From assembly GCA_031269095.1 (NCBI GenBank), contig JAIRWI010000002.1:1-64000 (forward strand): a stretch of 64,000 nt of DNA, read 5' to 3'. Below, one piece after another: positions 38,005 through 47,847 of the stretch. The stretch's first letter is position 1. Each line of letters starts with the position of its first letter. A program made the translations under genes and the position numbers. The notes beneath the pieces were generated by a model. It saw only the letters and a program-made list of their open reading frames with translations. It was not told where the DNA came from and made no database searches. The DNA is from Holosporales bacterium. GTDB taxonomy: Bacteria; Pseudomonadota; Alphaproteobacteria; RUG11792.

Positions 38005-39882
38005 TTATTCTTTTTTATGACTATTCGGTATTTCCGTAACTTTAGGGGGTGAAACGGATTCTGTGGAACTTCCATTGCTATTGTTATCAAAATTTATACT
38101 AGTTGCCAATATAACCATCGATTTCCCCCGGACAACTAAAAATGGAATTGGTCTAGTCCTTATAGTTTTATCATTTTTAATGTTTTTTATTATTTTTTGG
38201 AATTCTTCCACAGTTGTGACTTTTATATTGTTAACACTAATTATTATATCTCCCGGAATGAACAGAGTTTCAAAGAAGGTAGATAATTTTGTTTCATCAA
38301 CCTTGGTAACCAGAATATTGTCGAAAAACTCTTCGGCGATAGCCCCTTTCATTTTTTCAGGAATCTTGGATATGGTTATACCAATTTCGGGAATCTCTTC
38401 TTCTTCTTTTTTAGTACCAAGAGAATCTGTTTTAGAAGAGTCTATCATCCCTTCTTTCATCGCTTCCTCAAAATCACCAACTTTGATACTCACAGTAGTT
38501 TCTTTCCATCCTTTGTCCCCCTCATTTTGATGCCATAATTTGGCTTTAACAGTAGAATCAATTTTCGAAGCTCCAACAATTTTCTGTAAACTGTTCCTTT
38601 CAGTAATTTTTGTCCCATTAAATTCTAGGATTATATCACCTCTTTTAATCCCCGCTCGTTCTGCTGGGCCATTGGGGACAACATTAGCGACAAAAGCTCC
38701 AAAAATCCGTGATCCATCTAATGTTTGGCCAGTGTCTATTCCAACGCTCTCTGCTTGTTTTGGCGTTAAGAGTTGAACTTCTGCTCCAAGCCAGCCACGA
38801 AATGTTCTTCTATTCTCTATTAACTGTTCAACAGTATAGCTAACAATATTAGAAGGGATCGCAAATCCTATACCTATATTTCCTCCGCTCATGGAAAAAA
38901 TCGCATTATTAATTCCAACGACATTTCCTTTCATATTGAGCAAGCATCCGCCTGAATTCCCCATATTAATTTGAGCACTATGTTGTATAAATTCATCTAT
39001 AAGGCTAAGAGAAGACTTTCCCGCGATATTAATATTTCTTCCTTTCCCGGAAACGATGCCATGGGTTACAGTATTTCCAAGGCCAAAAGGATTTCCAATT
39101 GCGACGACCCAATTGCCTACTTCGAGGGAATCGGAATCCCCCCAAGTGATTGGGACCAATTTATTAACATTATTTCCTAAAATTTTTGTATCTATGCAGA
39201 GGACAGCAACATCTATCCGTTGATCATATGCGTAAGTCTCTGCTGGAATTTCAGTTTTATCATAAAGGGATAATACAATTTTTTTTGCTTTTTCAACAAC
39301 ATGATAATTTGTTACGATGTAGGCTTTTTCAGCAGCTTTATCCACTCTTACTATAAAACCGGATCCTAAAGAGTTACTCCGCCTTGGTTTACTTTTTTCT
39401 GGAGCTAAACCAAAAAAGTCTTTAAAAAGATCTTCAAATGGAAAGTCTTTAAACATTCCTTCCATACCTTCAGGAACTGACTCATCTTTGATAATTTGCA
39501 TTGTAGAAACATTAACAACGGAATGCATAGCCCCCCTAACTATGTCAGAGAATCCTTTTTCAAGAGATGGGGGGGTTATTTCATCATCCTTGTTTATGTC
39601 GCTACTCTCTGTGACCACAGGGATAGCAGTCTGTTGTTGGAAAGATGAGGAAAATTCCGAGGAGGACGATAGGGATGAAATGGCAGAAGAGGGTAGTGGT
39701 ATGTTCTCTTCTAAAGAAGTGACTTGTTTTTTATCATTTTTTTGGGCAGAAGGCCTGATAATTTTCTCTGCAATTTGCGGGGAATAATTAACTACATTCC
39801 ATATCCCGTTGCGACATACCTCCCAAACGCTTATTGTGGTAAGAACCAGTAACACATTCAAGATGACTCTTAAAAATCTCAT
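38005..39882 (-). CDS. HtrA/DegP-type periplasmic serine protease with PDZ domains
   Basis: The 625-residue product has an N-terminal hydrophobic signal (LRVILNVLLVLTTISV), then a Ser-rich segment at about 60-90. The trypsin-like domain has His in YIVTNYHVVEKA near 194, Asp in DQRIDVAVLCID near 225 and Ser in INMGNSGGCLLNMKGN near 308. One PDZ follows (VVPNGPAERAGIKRGDIILE) and a second, diverged one at the end (LFIPGDIIISVNNIKV). It degrades or refolds damaged envelope proteins. It is longer than typical DegP (about 450-500) because of the Ser-rich linker and an acidic segment between the PDZs. It follows the RNase D-like gene and precedes mfd. Confidence 0.94.
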   Translation of the reverse strand: MRFLRVILNVLLVLTTISVWEVCRNGIWNVVNYSPQIAEKIIRPSAQKNDKKQVTSLEENIPLPSSAISSLSSSSEFSSSFQQQTAIPVVTESSDINKDDEITPPSLEKGFSDIVRGAMHSVVNVSTMQIIKDESVPEGMEGMFKDFPFEDLFKDFFGLAPEKSKPRRSNSLGSGFIVRVDKAAEKAYIVTNYHVVEKAKKIVLSLYDKTEIPAETYAYDQRIDVAVLCIDTKILGNNVNKLVPITWGDSDSLEVGNWVVAIGNPFGLGNTVTHGIVSGKGRNINIAGKSSLSLIDEFIQHSAQINMGNSGGCLLNMKGNVVGINNAIFSMSGGNIGIGFAIPSNIVSYTVEQLIENRRTFRGWLGAEVQLLTPKQAESVGIDTGQTLDGSRIFGAFVANVVPNGPAERAGIKRGDIILEFNGTKITERNSLQKIVGASKIDSTVKAKLWHQNEGDKGWKETTVSIKVGDFEEAMKEGMIDSSKTDSLGTKKEEEEIPEIGITISKIPEKMKGAIAEEFFDNILVTKVDETKLSTFFETLFIPGDIIISVNNIKVTTVEEFQKIIKNIKNDKTIRTRPIPFLVVRGKSMVILATSINFDNNSNGSSTESVSPPKVTEIPNSHKKE

Positions 39883-39932
39883 AATAAAAACAAAAACTTT
39901 GACTTAACGATTAAAGTTTATCATTTATGCGG

Positions 39933-40628
39933 CTAAAATTCTACAGCACTTTTACAACTGCTATGACTGAAAATATCATATGATTCGTATGTCATAAGAT
40001 CTAACAAAACTCTGGTTTCTAAGAAGTTAAAACATTTTTCTGCCATATGTGTTCTTCCTTCTCTTTTTAACATAGTATCAAGCTTATTTTTAATCTCATG
40101 GAGGTATAATACATCTGTTGCGGCATACTGTTTTTGAAGTTCTGTTAAATTACTATTTCCCCAGTCCGTACAGGTTTCTTCTTTCGAAATAAGAATCCCG
40201 AGGAGATCTTGGCAAAGTGTCAAAAGACTATGACTATTTGTATAAGTGCGAGAAAGTTTTGAGGCAATTTTTGTGCAATATACGTTTTTCGGCATTACGC
40301 CAATATGTTGGTATATCGTTGTCATATCGAACCTAGCATAATGAAATATCTTTAAAATACGTTCATCAGCAAGAATAGATTTTAAATTTTCAGAATTTTT
40401 GAAATTTTCGAATTGAATAAGGTGACAAACATCACTATTACTACATTTTAACTGCAATAAACATAATCTATCCCTGTGGGGCATGAGTCCCATCGTTTCT
40501 GTATCTATTGCAACAGAACAACCACCACTGTTATCGATTTCGATGTTATCTGGCAGATCATTTTTGTGAAGCAAAATGTTCATACATTTCTGGTGGCTAT
40601 ACTGGATTATTTTACTAGATTCTATCAT
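39933..40628 (-). CDS. RNase D-like 3'-5' exonuclease (DEDDy)
   Basis: The 231-residue product is the short, HRDC-lacking form of RNase D common in alphaproteobacteria. Catalytic acids lie in VAIDTETMGLMPHRDRLCLL near 40-50 and in FHYARFDMTTIYQHIG near 100. The Exo III motif is YAATDVLYLHEIKNKL near 185, with the DEDDy tyrosine. It would trim tRNA or other small RNA 3' ends. The 50-base gap to the HtrA gene suggests co-transcription. Confidence 0.92.
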   Translation of the reverse strand: MIESSKIIQYSHQKCMNILLHKNDLPDNIEIDNSGGCSVAIDTETMGLMPHRDRLCLLQLKCSNSDVCHLIQFENFKNSENLKSILADERILKIFHYARFDMTTIYQHIGVMPKNVYCTKIASKLSRTYTNSHSLLTLCQDLLGILISKEETCTDWGNSNLTELQKQYAATDVLYLHEIKNKLDTMLKREGRTHMAEKCFNFLETRVLLDLMTYESYDIFSHSSCKSAVEF

Positions 40629-40703
40629 ATAACATAGATACTAAAAAAGGAAACAGTGTATAATGCATATTAGTTTAAAAAAAAACATTTAGCCACACGC
40701 AAA

Positions 40704-41168
40704 ATGATTCGTATTAACGATGAGCTTATCTTTATTATAACTGCGGTTTGTATATTATTATCTGCATTAAACTGTTTGTTGTCTAAAAATATACTTAATG
40801 CAGTTCTTTGGTTTTTATCTATATGTGGTTTTACGACTCTATTCCTGATTCAAACGAATGCACAAATTATAGGGATTGTTTTGCTCCTTACTTCTATTTC
40901 ATTAGCTTCTGTATTTTTGATTATTGCTGCTAGTAATGGGAAACATTTAAAAAATGAAACCTTTTCAAGGACAAAGTTTATTTTGCTTTTATTGTTTTGG
41001 TCTTTGCTTTTACACTACACGTTTTCAAAACAAAATTCTAATTTTTTAAGTATTGAGACTGGTGATCAAGATTATTCTCAAATAATGTCTATTTTGAGTG
41101 TAATATTTTATGTTATTTTCAGTGTTACATTTTTTAAATTAGATGTAATTAGTAGTAAACGAAGATGA
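40704..41168 (+). CDS. Divergent NuoJ-like membrane protein (complex I subunit J?)
   Basis: The 154-residue protein has three hydrophobic helices in the first 80 residues, and two more after. The N-terminal part (LLSALNCLLSKNILNAVLWF) matches the LSKN...SVLW pattern of NuoJ. The expected third helix YVGAVAVLFLFVVMM is replaced by LLTSISLASVFLIIA, losing the conserved tyrosine and glycine that form the NuoJ pi-bulge. So either NuoJ has diverged sharply here or this is a paralogous membrane protein. It overlaps the antiporter gene by 4 bases (ATGA), implying translational coupling. Confidence 0.55.
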   Translation: MIRINDELIFIITAVCILLSALNCLLSKNILNAVLWFLSICGFTTLFLIQTNAQIIGIVLLLTSISLASVFLIIAASNGKHLKNETFSRTKFILLLLFWSLLLHYTFSKQNSNFLSIETGDQDYSQIMSILSVIFYVIFSVTFFKLDVISSKRR

Positions 41169-42388
41169 ATACTATTCAAATAGTCGCTTTAATGTCTCCG
41201 TTAGTGGTAGTTTTGCTGCTACTGACATTTGCTCCTTTATTGTTTGAAAATTTTTGGCGTAAATATGAAAAAAAGTTTTTGTTTACAACAACAGCCATTG
41301 CTGTAGTAACTACTGTTTTAATAGTTAAAGGTGAATCAAAAAATTTGTTTTATCACACTATGATTGAGGATTATGTTCCTTTTATAATAACTTTATTCAC
41401 TTTGTATATACTAAGTACTGGCATTAGCTTGAAACTAAATGCTAAATCGACAACTTTAAACAATATTATATTTTTGTTTGTTTGCAGTATATTTGCTTCT
41501 CTTATTGGTACAACAGGGGCTTCTATGGTTTTTATTAAACCATTTTTAGATATGAATAAGAACCGAAAATACAAAGCACATTTAGTTGTCTTTTTTATAT
41601 TTCTTGTCTCTAATATAGGAGGTCTTTTAACCCCACTTGGGGATCCACCTCTTCTTCTTGGATACCTGCATGGAGTAAATTTTTTCTGGTGTCTAAAAAA
41701 TTTATTTAGCAGTTGGGTTTTTTACGTATTTTCATGTTTGCTAGTTCTTGGTGTTATAGATTCTTTTATCCTTAAAAAAGAAAAAGTTGTTCAAAAAGCG
41801 AGAATAACGAATAAGATTTGTTTAGGAGAAAGCAGCGTATTTAATTTTTTATGTATATTATTTTCTGCCTTTGTTCTTTTTTATGACATTAAATATACAA
41901 CCTTAATATTACTGATTATGTCTTTTATTTCTATCTTAAAGCGCAAAGAAAAAATAGATTTTGCTCCTTTCAAAGAGGTAGCGTTAACATTTTTTACAAT
42001 ATTTATGGTTATAGCACCCGTTATATTTCTCCTTAAAGAATATAATGAATCTATATCAAAAATTTGTAATGGTCCAGTATCGTATTTTTGGTTATGTGGG
42101 AGTGCTTCCTCTTTATTAGACAACGCTCTGTCATATCTATTATTTTTCAATATATCTGGAGGAGATGTTCAGGAATTAATGAAAAATTTCCCAGATGTTT
42201 TAAAGGCTATTTCAATTGGATCGGTTGTTATGGGGGCAATGACATACATAGGAAATGCTCCAAACATGATGGTTCGTTCTATAGCTATTAAAAATAAAAC
42301 AAAAATGCCATCTTTTTTGGGGTACGTTGGTTGGTCTATTGTCATTATCCTTCCCCTCAGTGTGCTTATGTGTTTTGTTTTGTTATAA
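41165..42388 (+). CDS. Sodium:proton antiporter-like protein (ArsB/NhaD, CitMHS_2 group)
   Basis: The 407-residue membrane protein has about eleven hydrophobic segments and the family motifs GTTGASMVFIKPFLDMN, NIGGLLTPLGDPPLLLGYLH near 155-175, SLLDNALSYLLFF near 310 and YIGNAPNMMVRSIA near 360. This is the ion-transporter branch that includes NhaD and putative citrate carriers; Na+/H+ exchange is inferred. It begins inside the stop of the NuoJ-like gene and is 80 bases before tatA, consistent with one operon. Confidence 0.85.
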   Translation: MNTIQIVALMSPLVVVLLLLTFAPLLFENFWRKYEKKFLFTTTAIAVVTTVLIVKGESKNLFYHTMIEDYVPFIITLFTLYILSTGISLKLNAKSTTLNNIIFLFVCSIFASLIGTTGASMVFIKPFLDMNKNRKYKAHLVVFFIFLVSNIGGLLTPLGDPPLLLGYLHGVNFFWCLKNLFSSWVFYVFSCLLVLGVIDSFILKKEKVVQKARITNKICLGESSVFNFLCILFSAFVLFYDIKYTTLILLIMSFISILKRKEKIDFAPFKEVALTFFTIFMVIAPVIFLLKEYNESISKICNGPVSYFWLCGSASSLLDNALSYLLFFNISGGDVQELMKNFPDVLKAISIGSVVMGAMTYIGNAPNMMVRSIAIKNKTKMPSFLGYVGWSIVIILPLSVLMCFVLL

Positions 42389-42467
42389 TGTGTTTCCAGC
42401 TTTACTATTTCGAAGGGGGAATGTACAATCTGGTTTGTGACTGCAGTGGTAAATTTAGTGTAAAAAT

Positions 42468-42644
42468 ATGGGAATAAGTTTGTCGCACCTTCTGATCGTT
42501 ATGTTGATAGTTTTGGTGCTTTTTGGAGCGGGAAAGCTGCCAAGTGTTATGAAGGATCTCGCAAAGGGAATTAAATCTTTTAAGGAAGGATTAAAAAGTA
42601 GTAACAACAAAGACGATGACGAAGATGAGGATAAAATAATATGA
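42468..42644 (+). CDS. tatA: Twin-arginine translocase subunit TatA
   Basis: The 58-residue product starts [20 protein letters not shown], then [20 protein letters not shown], the canonical TatA transmembrane helix, FG hinge and amphipathic helix, and ends in an acidic tail [12 protein letters not shown]. TatA forms the folded-protein pore. The gene is short enough to be skipped by length filters. Its TGA overlaps the ATG of gapR. TatB and TatC are not in the window. Confidence 0.92.
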   Translation: MGISLSHLLIVMLIVLVLFGAGKLPSVMKDLAKGIKSFKEGLKSSNNKDDDEDEDKII

Positions 42645-42889
42645 GTGAGTTAAATATTACAGTTTCAGCAGGTTTAATAAAGCAAACCGTATCCCAAGTT
42701 GAGAAACTTGAGGCGGATAAATTAGAATTATCTTCCCAAATTAAAGAAGTTTTCGACAATGCTCGTGCTCAGGGGCTAGAGGTTTCCGTGCTTAAACAGC
42801 TCATTAAAATACGAAAAAAAAAGCAGGAAGATATTGAAATGGCAGAAGAATTGCTAGAAATCTATAAAAGAGCTCTAGAACAAAGTTGA
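42641..42889 (+). CDS. gapR: GapR-family DNA-binding domain protein (DUF2312)
   Basis: The 82-residue product consists of [20 protein letters not shown] and [20 protein letters not shown] then [20 protein letters not shown], the DUF2312/UPF0335 signature. GapR of Caulobacter is a nucleoid protein that clamps overtwisted DNA ahead of replication and transcription and is almost limited to alphaproteobacteria. It starts inside tatA (ATGA overlap) and is the last gene before a repeat-rich gap. Confidence 0.94.
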   Translation: MSELNITVSAGLIKQTVSQVEKLEADKLELSSQIKEVFDNARAQGLEVSVLKQLIKIRKKKQEDIEMAEELLEIYKRALEQS

Positions 42890-42968
42890 TTTTGAAATCA
42901 CGGTGATGTGTTTAGTTGCATCGTTTTTAGAAGTGAGAGGTTATGATTGATTCACTTGACTTTAATAT

Positions 42969-43073
42969 TATAGCTGTTCCAGCTAACATTGATGTCGATA
43001 AATATACCTAAAAATCAGTAATTCTTGGGATATGTTTTAAAAAATTATCTCTTCGTTAACTGGAGAGGGTATA
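42969..43073 (-). repeat. Dispersed repeat, subtype A, reverse orientation
   Basis: It reads TATAGCTGTTCCAGCTAAC at the left, ACCTAAAAATCAGTAATTC in the core and ends ACTGGAGAGGGTATA. It is the first of five copies between gapR and rpoC. Confidence 0.75.
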
Positions 43074-43080
43074 GTGTAAG

Positions 43081-43185
43081 TATACTGATTTTAGTTGGCA
43101 ATAGATTGATTTTTTAAAATATATTTTAAGGAATTGCATTGGGTTTGGTATTTTTGTTGATACCAAAGTCAACTAGCATAGCTTA
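43081..43185 (+). repeat. Dispersed repeat, subtype B
   Basis: It starts TATACTGATTTTAGTTGGC, has TTTTAAAATATATTTTAAGG and GGTTTGGTATTTTTGTTGAT and ends GTCAACTAGCATAGCTTA. It follows the first copy at a distance of 7 bases. Confidence 0.7.
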
Positions 43186-43274
43186 AAAAGCTAATCTATT
43201 GTTACTCTGGTATGCGCTCGATACTCGCACCAGCTCGCAAGCGTAAATTTTAACAAAATACGCACTCTCTCTTA

Positions 43275-43380
43275 TATACTTTTTCCAGCTAACAAAGAGA
43301 TAATTTTTCAAAACATATCCCAAGAATTACTGATGTTTTAGGTATATTTGTTGATGTCAATGTTAAGTGGGACAACTATA
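43275..43380 (+). repeat. Dispersed repeat, subtype A
   Basis: It starts TATACTTTTTCCAGCTAAC, has AAAACATATCCCAAGAATTA and CTGATGTTTTAGGTATATT and ends GTGGGACAACTATA. Confidence 0.75.
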
Positions 43381-43389
43381 TCTGAGCCA

Positions 43390-43430
43390 ATTAACAATAT
43401 GGTAGTTTTTTAAACTATAATTCCTAGAAT
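43390..43430 (+). repeat. Dispersed repeat, subtype B fragment
   Basis: TTAACAATATGGTAGTTTTT then TAAACTATAATTCCTAGAAT match the middle of subtype B. Its right half is missing, cut by the next copy at 43431. Confidence 0.5.
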
Positions 43431-43527
43431 TATACTTACTCCAGTTAGCAACTGGTAATTTTTTTAATATAGTTCCTGGGATCATGGTTTTAGGCGTTTT
43501 TGTTTCTTTGAAAGCTAAAATGACTAT
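43431..43527 (+). repeat. Dispersed repeat, subtype B, diverged
   Basis: It starts TATACTTACTCCAGTTAGC, has TTTTTTTAATATAGTTCCTG and GGCGTTTTTGTTTCTTTG and fades at ATGACTATG. The exact right end is uncertain. Confidence 0.55.
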
Positions 43528-43532
43528 GAGTT

Positions 43533-43748
43533 TTTACTTAACCTCAGTTTCATATAAGAGAAGGATTTTCTATAATATTGATACAAATAATCCTGTTACT
43601 TTTATTCTAAATATCTAACAAACTCTTATATATAGTAAATCATCCTAAGTATAGCAGTTACAGAGCACTTATATGATGAGTCTCTATGCTCTTTGCGTGA
43701 TTAAATAATGGTTTTTCATTTCCTTACACGAAACTGAGGTTTACTTAA
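43533..43748. mobile_element. 200-bp miniature element with 18-bp terminal inverted repeats at the rpoC stop
   Basis: The ends are ACCTCAGTTTCATATAAG (43541-43558) and the inverted copy of ACCTCAGTTTCGTGTAAG (43723-43740), 16 of 18 matching. Outside them TTTACTTAA occurs on both sides (43533-43541 and 43740-43748), a 9-bp direct repeat; since its outer bases overlap the termini, the true duplication is 7 to 9 bp. The right direct repeat contains the rpoC stop codon. The inside has no frame of note. It has the form of a non-autonomous transposon; no related full element is in this window. Confidence 0.7.
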
Positions 43749-46700
43749 CAGATTTTTCCATTTCTGCCTTCCATTCTCTATAAAGGCCACCTGTCCCAGC
43801 AGGCATAAGTCTCCCAACGATGACATTTTCCTTCAAACCAACTAAGTAATCAGTTTTCCCATATATTGCAGCTTCTGTTAATACACGTGTTGTTTCCTGG
43901 AAAGACGCAGCAGAAATAAATGATTTAGTATGGAGAGATGCTCTGGTTATTCCCTGCAAAACAGGAATTGTTATAACTGGCCTTTTTCCTGTCTTTAGCA
44001 ATTGTCTATTTGTCTCCATAAGATCTTCTTTATCAACTTCGTCACCGATAATAAATGTGGAGTCACCTGGATCTTTAACCTCTGATTTTTGGAGCATCTG
44101 TCTTATTATAATTTCTATATGTTTGTCGTTAATAGGAACTCCTTGTAACCTATAAACGTGTTGCACTTCATTAACAAGGTATTTCGTCATGCTTTCGATC
44201 CCCATAATTCTCAAGACATCTTGTAGGACTACATTACCATCAACGATGGTATCCCCCTTCTTTACGTAATCTCCTTCATGTGCAACAACATATCGTCCTT
44301 TTGAGATAAAATATTCATAAGGCTTTATCCCTTCATCTTCTGGTTTTATAATAATTTTTCTTTTTGTTTTATTATCCTTACCATATTCAATCCTTCCATC
44401 TATTTCAGCAATAATTGCTGGATCTTTCGGAAGTCTTGCTTCAAATAGTTCAGATATACGAGGTAAACCACCAGTAATATCCCTGGCTTTTATTGTATCC
44501 TTAGGTATGCGGGCGATAATATCTCCAGCCAAAACTTTTGCTCCATCAGCCACATTTATTACCGAACCAATTGATAAGAAGTATCGAGTTTCTACCTTAT
44601 TCGAAAGCATAACAGGATTTCCATCTTTATCACGAATGCTCAGCATTGGTCTGAGATCGGATGTTACCGAGCTTTGTTTCCAGTCCGTTACAACGCGACT
44701 ATACGTTCCCGTTGTCTCATCCATAACCTCTCTCATAGATTGGCCATCAACAATATCAATATACATAACGAATCCTTCGTTTTCACAAACAATAGGAATT
44801 GTGTATGGATCCCACTCGACAATTATCTGCCCTGCTTTAACCAAATCTCCTGCATTAATTTTTAGCTTCGCTCCGTATGGCACTTTGTATGAAACTCTTT
44901 CGCGACCGTTATAATCCAAAACGGCAATTTCAGCCTTACGTGAAATAACAATATGCTCTTTTTGGCTATTTATAGAAGACACCATATTTTTAAAGAGTAC
45001 TTGGCCTTCAAATGAAACCTCAATATTAGATTGTTCAGCGCTTTTTTGTGCTGCCCCTCCAATATGGAATGTTCTCATAGTGAGCTGAGTTCCCGGTTCT
45101 CCAATAGACTGGGCCGCTATAACACCAACAGCTTCTCCGACTCCAACAACAATTCCACGAGCTAAATCTCTTCCGTAGCATTTCGCACATACTCCCTTTT
45201 TGCTATCACAAGTTGTTGTTGATCTAACATAGACTTCATCTACTCCGGCATTCACTATGGCATCGGCCTTTCTTTCATCTATATATCCGTTAGCAGGGAC
45301 AATAATATCTCCACTATTTGGGTCAATCACTGTTTTCGATGTAAATCTACCGAGAATCCTTTCTTTGAGTGATACAACAATATTAGCTCCGTCCATTATT
45401 GGTAAAATAGGGATTCCTCGAACAGTTCCACAATTCTCTTCACTAACAATACAATCATTTGCAACATCCACTAAACGTCTGGTTAAATAACCAGAGTTAG
45501 CTGTTTTAAGAGCTGTATCAGTCATACCCTTACGACTTCCGTGTGTTGAAAGGAAGTATTCTAAAACGGTTAGTCCTTCCTTAAATGAAGAAACAATTGG
45601 AGTTTCTATAATTTCTCCATTTGGTTTAGTCATTAAACCCTTCATACCTGCGGATTGCTTGAGCTGTGCCATAGAGCCTCTTGCTTTTGAGTGAACCATC
45701 ATATACGCAGAACTTGACTGTTTACCTCTTTCAGAGTAAGACATAACTTTCATAAGAGCATCGGCGACTTTATCTCCGCATCTGTCCCAAGCATCAACAA
45801 CCTTATTATATTTTTCTCCATCCGTTATAAGACCGTCCAGGTATTGCTGCTCGTATTCAGAAACAATTTTTTCAGTATCTTCAATAAGCTTTTTCTTTTC
45901 GCCTGGGATGATAAGGTCATCTTTACCATATGAAATACCGGCCTTCGTCATATGCGTAAAACCAACCCCCATTATTCTATCAACAAACATGGCAGTTGTT
46001 TTTTGCCCAGCATAAAAATACACAAGATCTACAAGATTACTGATATCACTTGATGTTAGAGTTTTGTTAATCACATCAAAAGGAATTTCATGATGTTGAG
46101 GCATGTATTGGTAGAAAATAACCCTTCCAGCAGTTGTATCAACAAACTTATATTCAGATTCTCCTTTTTTATTATAATAGGGGACTCTCATTTTTATCTT
46201 AGTATGATAGTGAAGATCTTTGTTTTCCAGGAGATACATCAATTCGCTAAGACCTGAAACTAATTTTCCTTCATTTGGCATATCATCAATTTGGAGAGTT
46301 AAGTAATATATTCCAAGAACAATATCTTTTGAAGGTACAACTATAGGTTTTCCATTTGATGGACTCAAAACATTATTCGTTGAAAGCATAAGAATTCGTG
46401 CTTCTAGTTGTGCTTCTATAGAAAGAGGAATATGAACCGCCATTTGGTCTCCGTCAAAGTCGGCATTAAATGCAGTACAAACAAGAGGATGAAGCTGGAT
46501 AGCCTTCCCTTCAATAAGAACTGGTTCAAAAGCCTGTATACTTAAACGATGCAGTGTCGGAGCACGGTTTAGGAGAACTGGATGTTCCCTTATAACTTCT
46601 TCCAGGACGTCCCAAACTTCTGGTCTGTCTTTTTCCACTAATCTTTTTGCTGCTTTCAAAGTACTTGCAAGGCCATATTTTTCGAGTTTTGAATAGACAA

Positions 46701-47847
46701 AGGGACGAAACAATTCAAGAGCCATTCTTTTTGGAAGGCCACATTGATGTAATTTGAGCTCAGGTCCAACGACAATAACTGATCTTCCAGAGTAATCTAC
46801 TCTTTTCCCAAGCAAATTCTGACGAAAACGCCCCTGTTTCCCTTTGAGCATATCAGCTAGCGATTTAAGAGGACGCTTGTTTGCCCCCACAATTGCTTTA
46901 GCCCCTCTTCTTTTATTATCAAAAAGAGAATCAACAGATTCCTGGAGCATTCTTTTTTCATTTCTAATGATAATATCAGGAGCTCTAAGCTCGAGAAGTC
47001 TCTTTAATCTGTTATTACGATTAATCACTCTTCTGTATAAATCGTTAAGATCGCTTGCTGCAAATCTTCCTCCTTCTAAAGGAACAAGTGGCCTAAGTTC
47101 CGGAGGTATAACGGGAAGAACTGTTAAAACCAAATTTTGGGGATTTATTTCAGTTTCCATAAATGATTCGAGCATTTTTAGGCGTTTTACAATTTTTTTC
47201 TTTCTAACATCGATTATATCTTTCTGAAGTTCTTCACGAAGTTTTTCACATTCTTTTGCCATATCGATATTACCAAGCATTTCTCTGATAGCCTCAGCCC
47301 CGATACTGACTGTAAAAGCATCTTCGCTATACTTATCAATTGCTTCTTGATATTCTTCTTCGCTTATAACTTGAAATTTTTCAAAATGACTAAATCCTGG
47401 ATCAAGTACTACGTATTTTTCAAAATAGAGAACCTTTTCAAGTTCTTTGACTCCTCTATCTAACACCATAGAAATTCTACTTGGAATAGATTTCATAAAC
47501 CAGACATGAACAACCGGAGCAGCAAGTTCTATATGTCCCATTCTTTCTCTACGAACCCTACTTAGAGTTACCTCGACTCCACATTTCTCACAAACTACCC
47601 CTTTAAATTTTGTCCTTTTATAACGACCGCAAACGCATTCGTAGTCCTTAATTGGACCAAAAATTCTAGCACAAAACAAACCATCTCTTTCCGGTTTAAA
47701 AGTCCTATAATTTATAGTCTCAGGTTTTTTAACCTCGCCATATGACCAGGACCGAATTTCTTCAGGACTAGCGATAGAGATCTTAATAATATCGAAATCC
47801 TTCTCAAGCATCCCTTTCTCAACAGTAGAATTATTTTTCTTACTCAT
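43741..47847 (-). CDS. rpoC: DNA-directed RNA polymerase subunit beta'
   Basis: The 1368-residue product is full length. The first zinc finger ([20 protein letters not shown]) is near 70-89, the catalytic Mg site [12 protein letters not shown] near 458-469, the trigger loop/bridge regions with [15 protein letters not shown] and [13 protein letters not shown] follow, and the second zinc site is [16 protein letters not shown] near 885. The C-terminal [20 protein letters not shown] then RLMPAGTG is typical. The start overlaps the rpoB stop by 8 bases. The 200-bp element is inserted exactly at its stop codon without altering the reading frame. Confidence 0.98.
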   Translation of the reverse strand: MSKKNNSTVEKGMLEKDFDIIKISIASPEEIRSWSYGEVKKPETINYRTFKPERDGLFCARIFGPIKDYECVCGRYKRTKFKGVVCEKCGVEVTLSRVRRERMGHIELAAPVVHVWFMKSIPSRISMVLDRGVKELEKVLYFEKYVVLDPGFSHFEKFQVISEEEYQEAIDKYSEDAFTVSIGAEAIREMLGNIDMAKECEKLREELQKDIIDVRKKKIVKRLKMLESFMETEINPQNLVLTVLPVIPPELRPLVPLEGGRFAASDLNDLYRRVINRNNRLKRLLELRAPDIIIRNEKRMLQESVDSLFDNKRRGAKAIVGANKRPLKSLADMLKGKQGRFRQNLLGKRVDYSGRSVIVVGPELKLHQCGLPKRMALELFRPFVYSKLEKYGLASTLKAAKRLVEKDRPEVWDVLEEVIREHPVLLNRAPTLHRLSIQAFEPVLIEGKAIQLHPLVCTAFNADFDGDQMAVHIPLSIEAQLEARILMLSTNNVLSPSNGKPIVVPSKDIVLGIYYLTLQIDDMPNEGKLVSGLSELMYLLENKDLHYHTKIKMRVPYYNKKGESEYKFVDTTAGRVIFYQYMPQHHEIPFDVINKTLTSSDISNLVDLVYFYAGQKTTAMFVDRIMGVGFTHMTKAGISYGKDDLIIPGEKKKLIEDTEKIVSEYEQQYLDGLITDGEKYNKVVDAWDRCGDKVADALMKVMSYSERGKQSSSAYMMVHSKARGSMAQLKQSAGMKGLMTKPNGEIIETPIVSSFKEGLTVLEYFLSTHGSRKGMTDTALKTANSGYLTRRLVDVANDCIVSEENCGTVRGIPILPIMDGANIVVSLKERILGRFTSKTVIDPNSGDIIVPANGYIDERKADAIVNAGVDEVYVRSTTTCDSKKGVCAKCYGRDLARGIVVGVGEAVGVIAAQSIGEPGTQLTMRTFHIGGAAQKSAEQSNIEVSFEGQVLFKNMVSSINSQKEHIVISRKAEIAVLDYNGRERVSYKVPYGAKLKINAGDLVKAGQIIVEWDPYTIPIVCENEGFVMYIDIVDGQSMREVMDETTGTYSRVVTDWKQSSVTSDLRPMLSIRDKDGNPVMLSNKVETRYFLSIGSVINVADGAKVLAGDIIARIPKDTIKARDITGGLPRISELFEARLPKDPAIIAEIDGRIEYGKDNKTKRKIIIKPEDEGIKPYEYFISKGRYVVAHEGDYVKKGDTIVDGNVVLQDVLRIMGIESMTKYLVNEVQHVYRLQGVPINDKHIEIIIRQMLQKSEVKDPGDSTFIIGDEVDKEDLMETNRQLLKTGKRPVITIPVLQGITRASLHTKSFISAASFQETTRVLTEAAIYGKTDYLVGLKENVIVGRLMPAGTGGLYREWKAEMEKSVK

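Noticed and set aside
44507-44914. Long open frames on the strand opposite rpoC and rpoB
   Set aside because: These are shadows of highly conserved rpoC and rpoB coding sequence.
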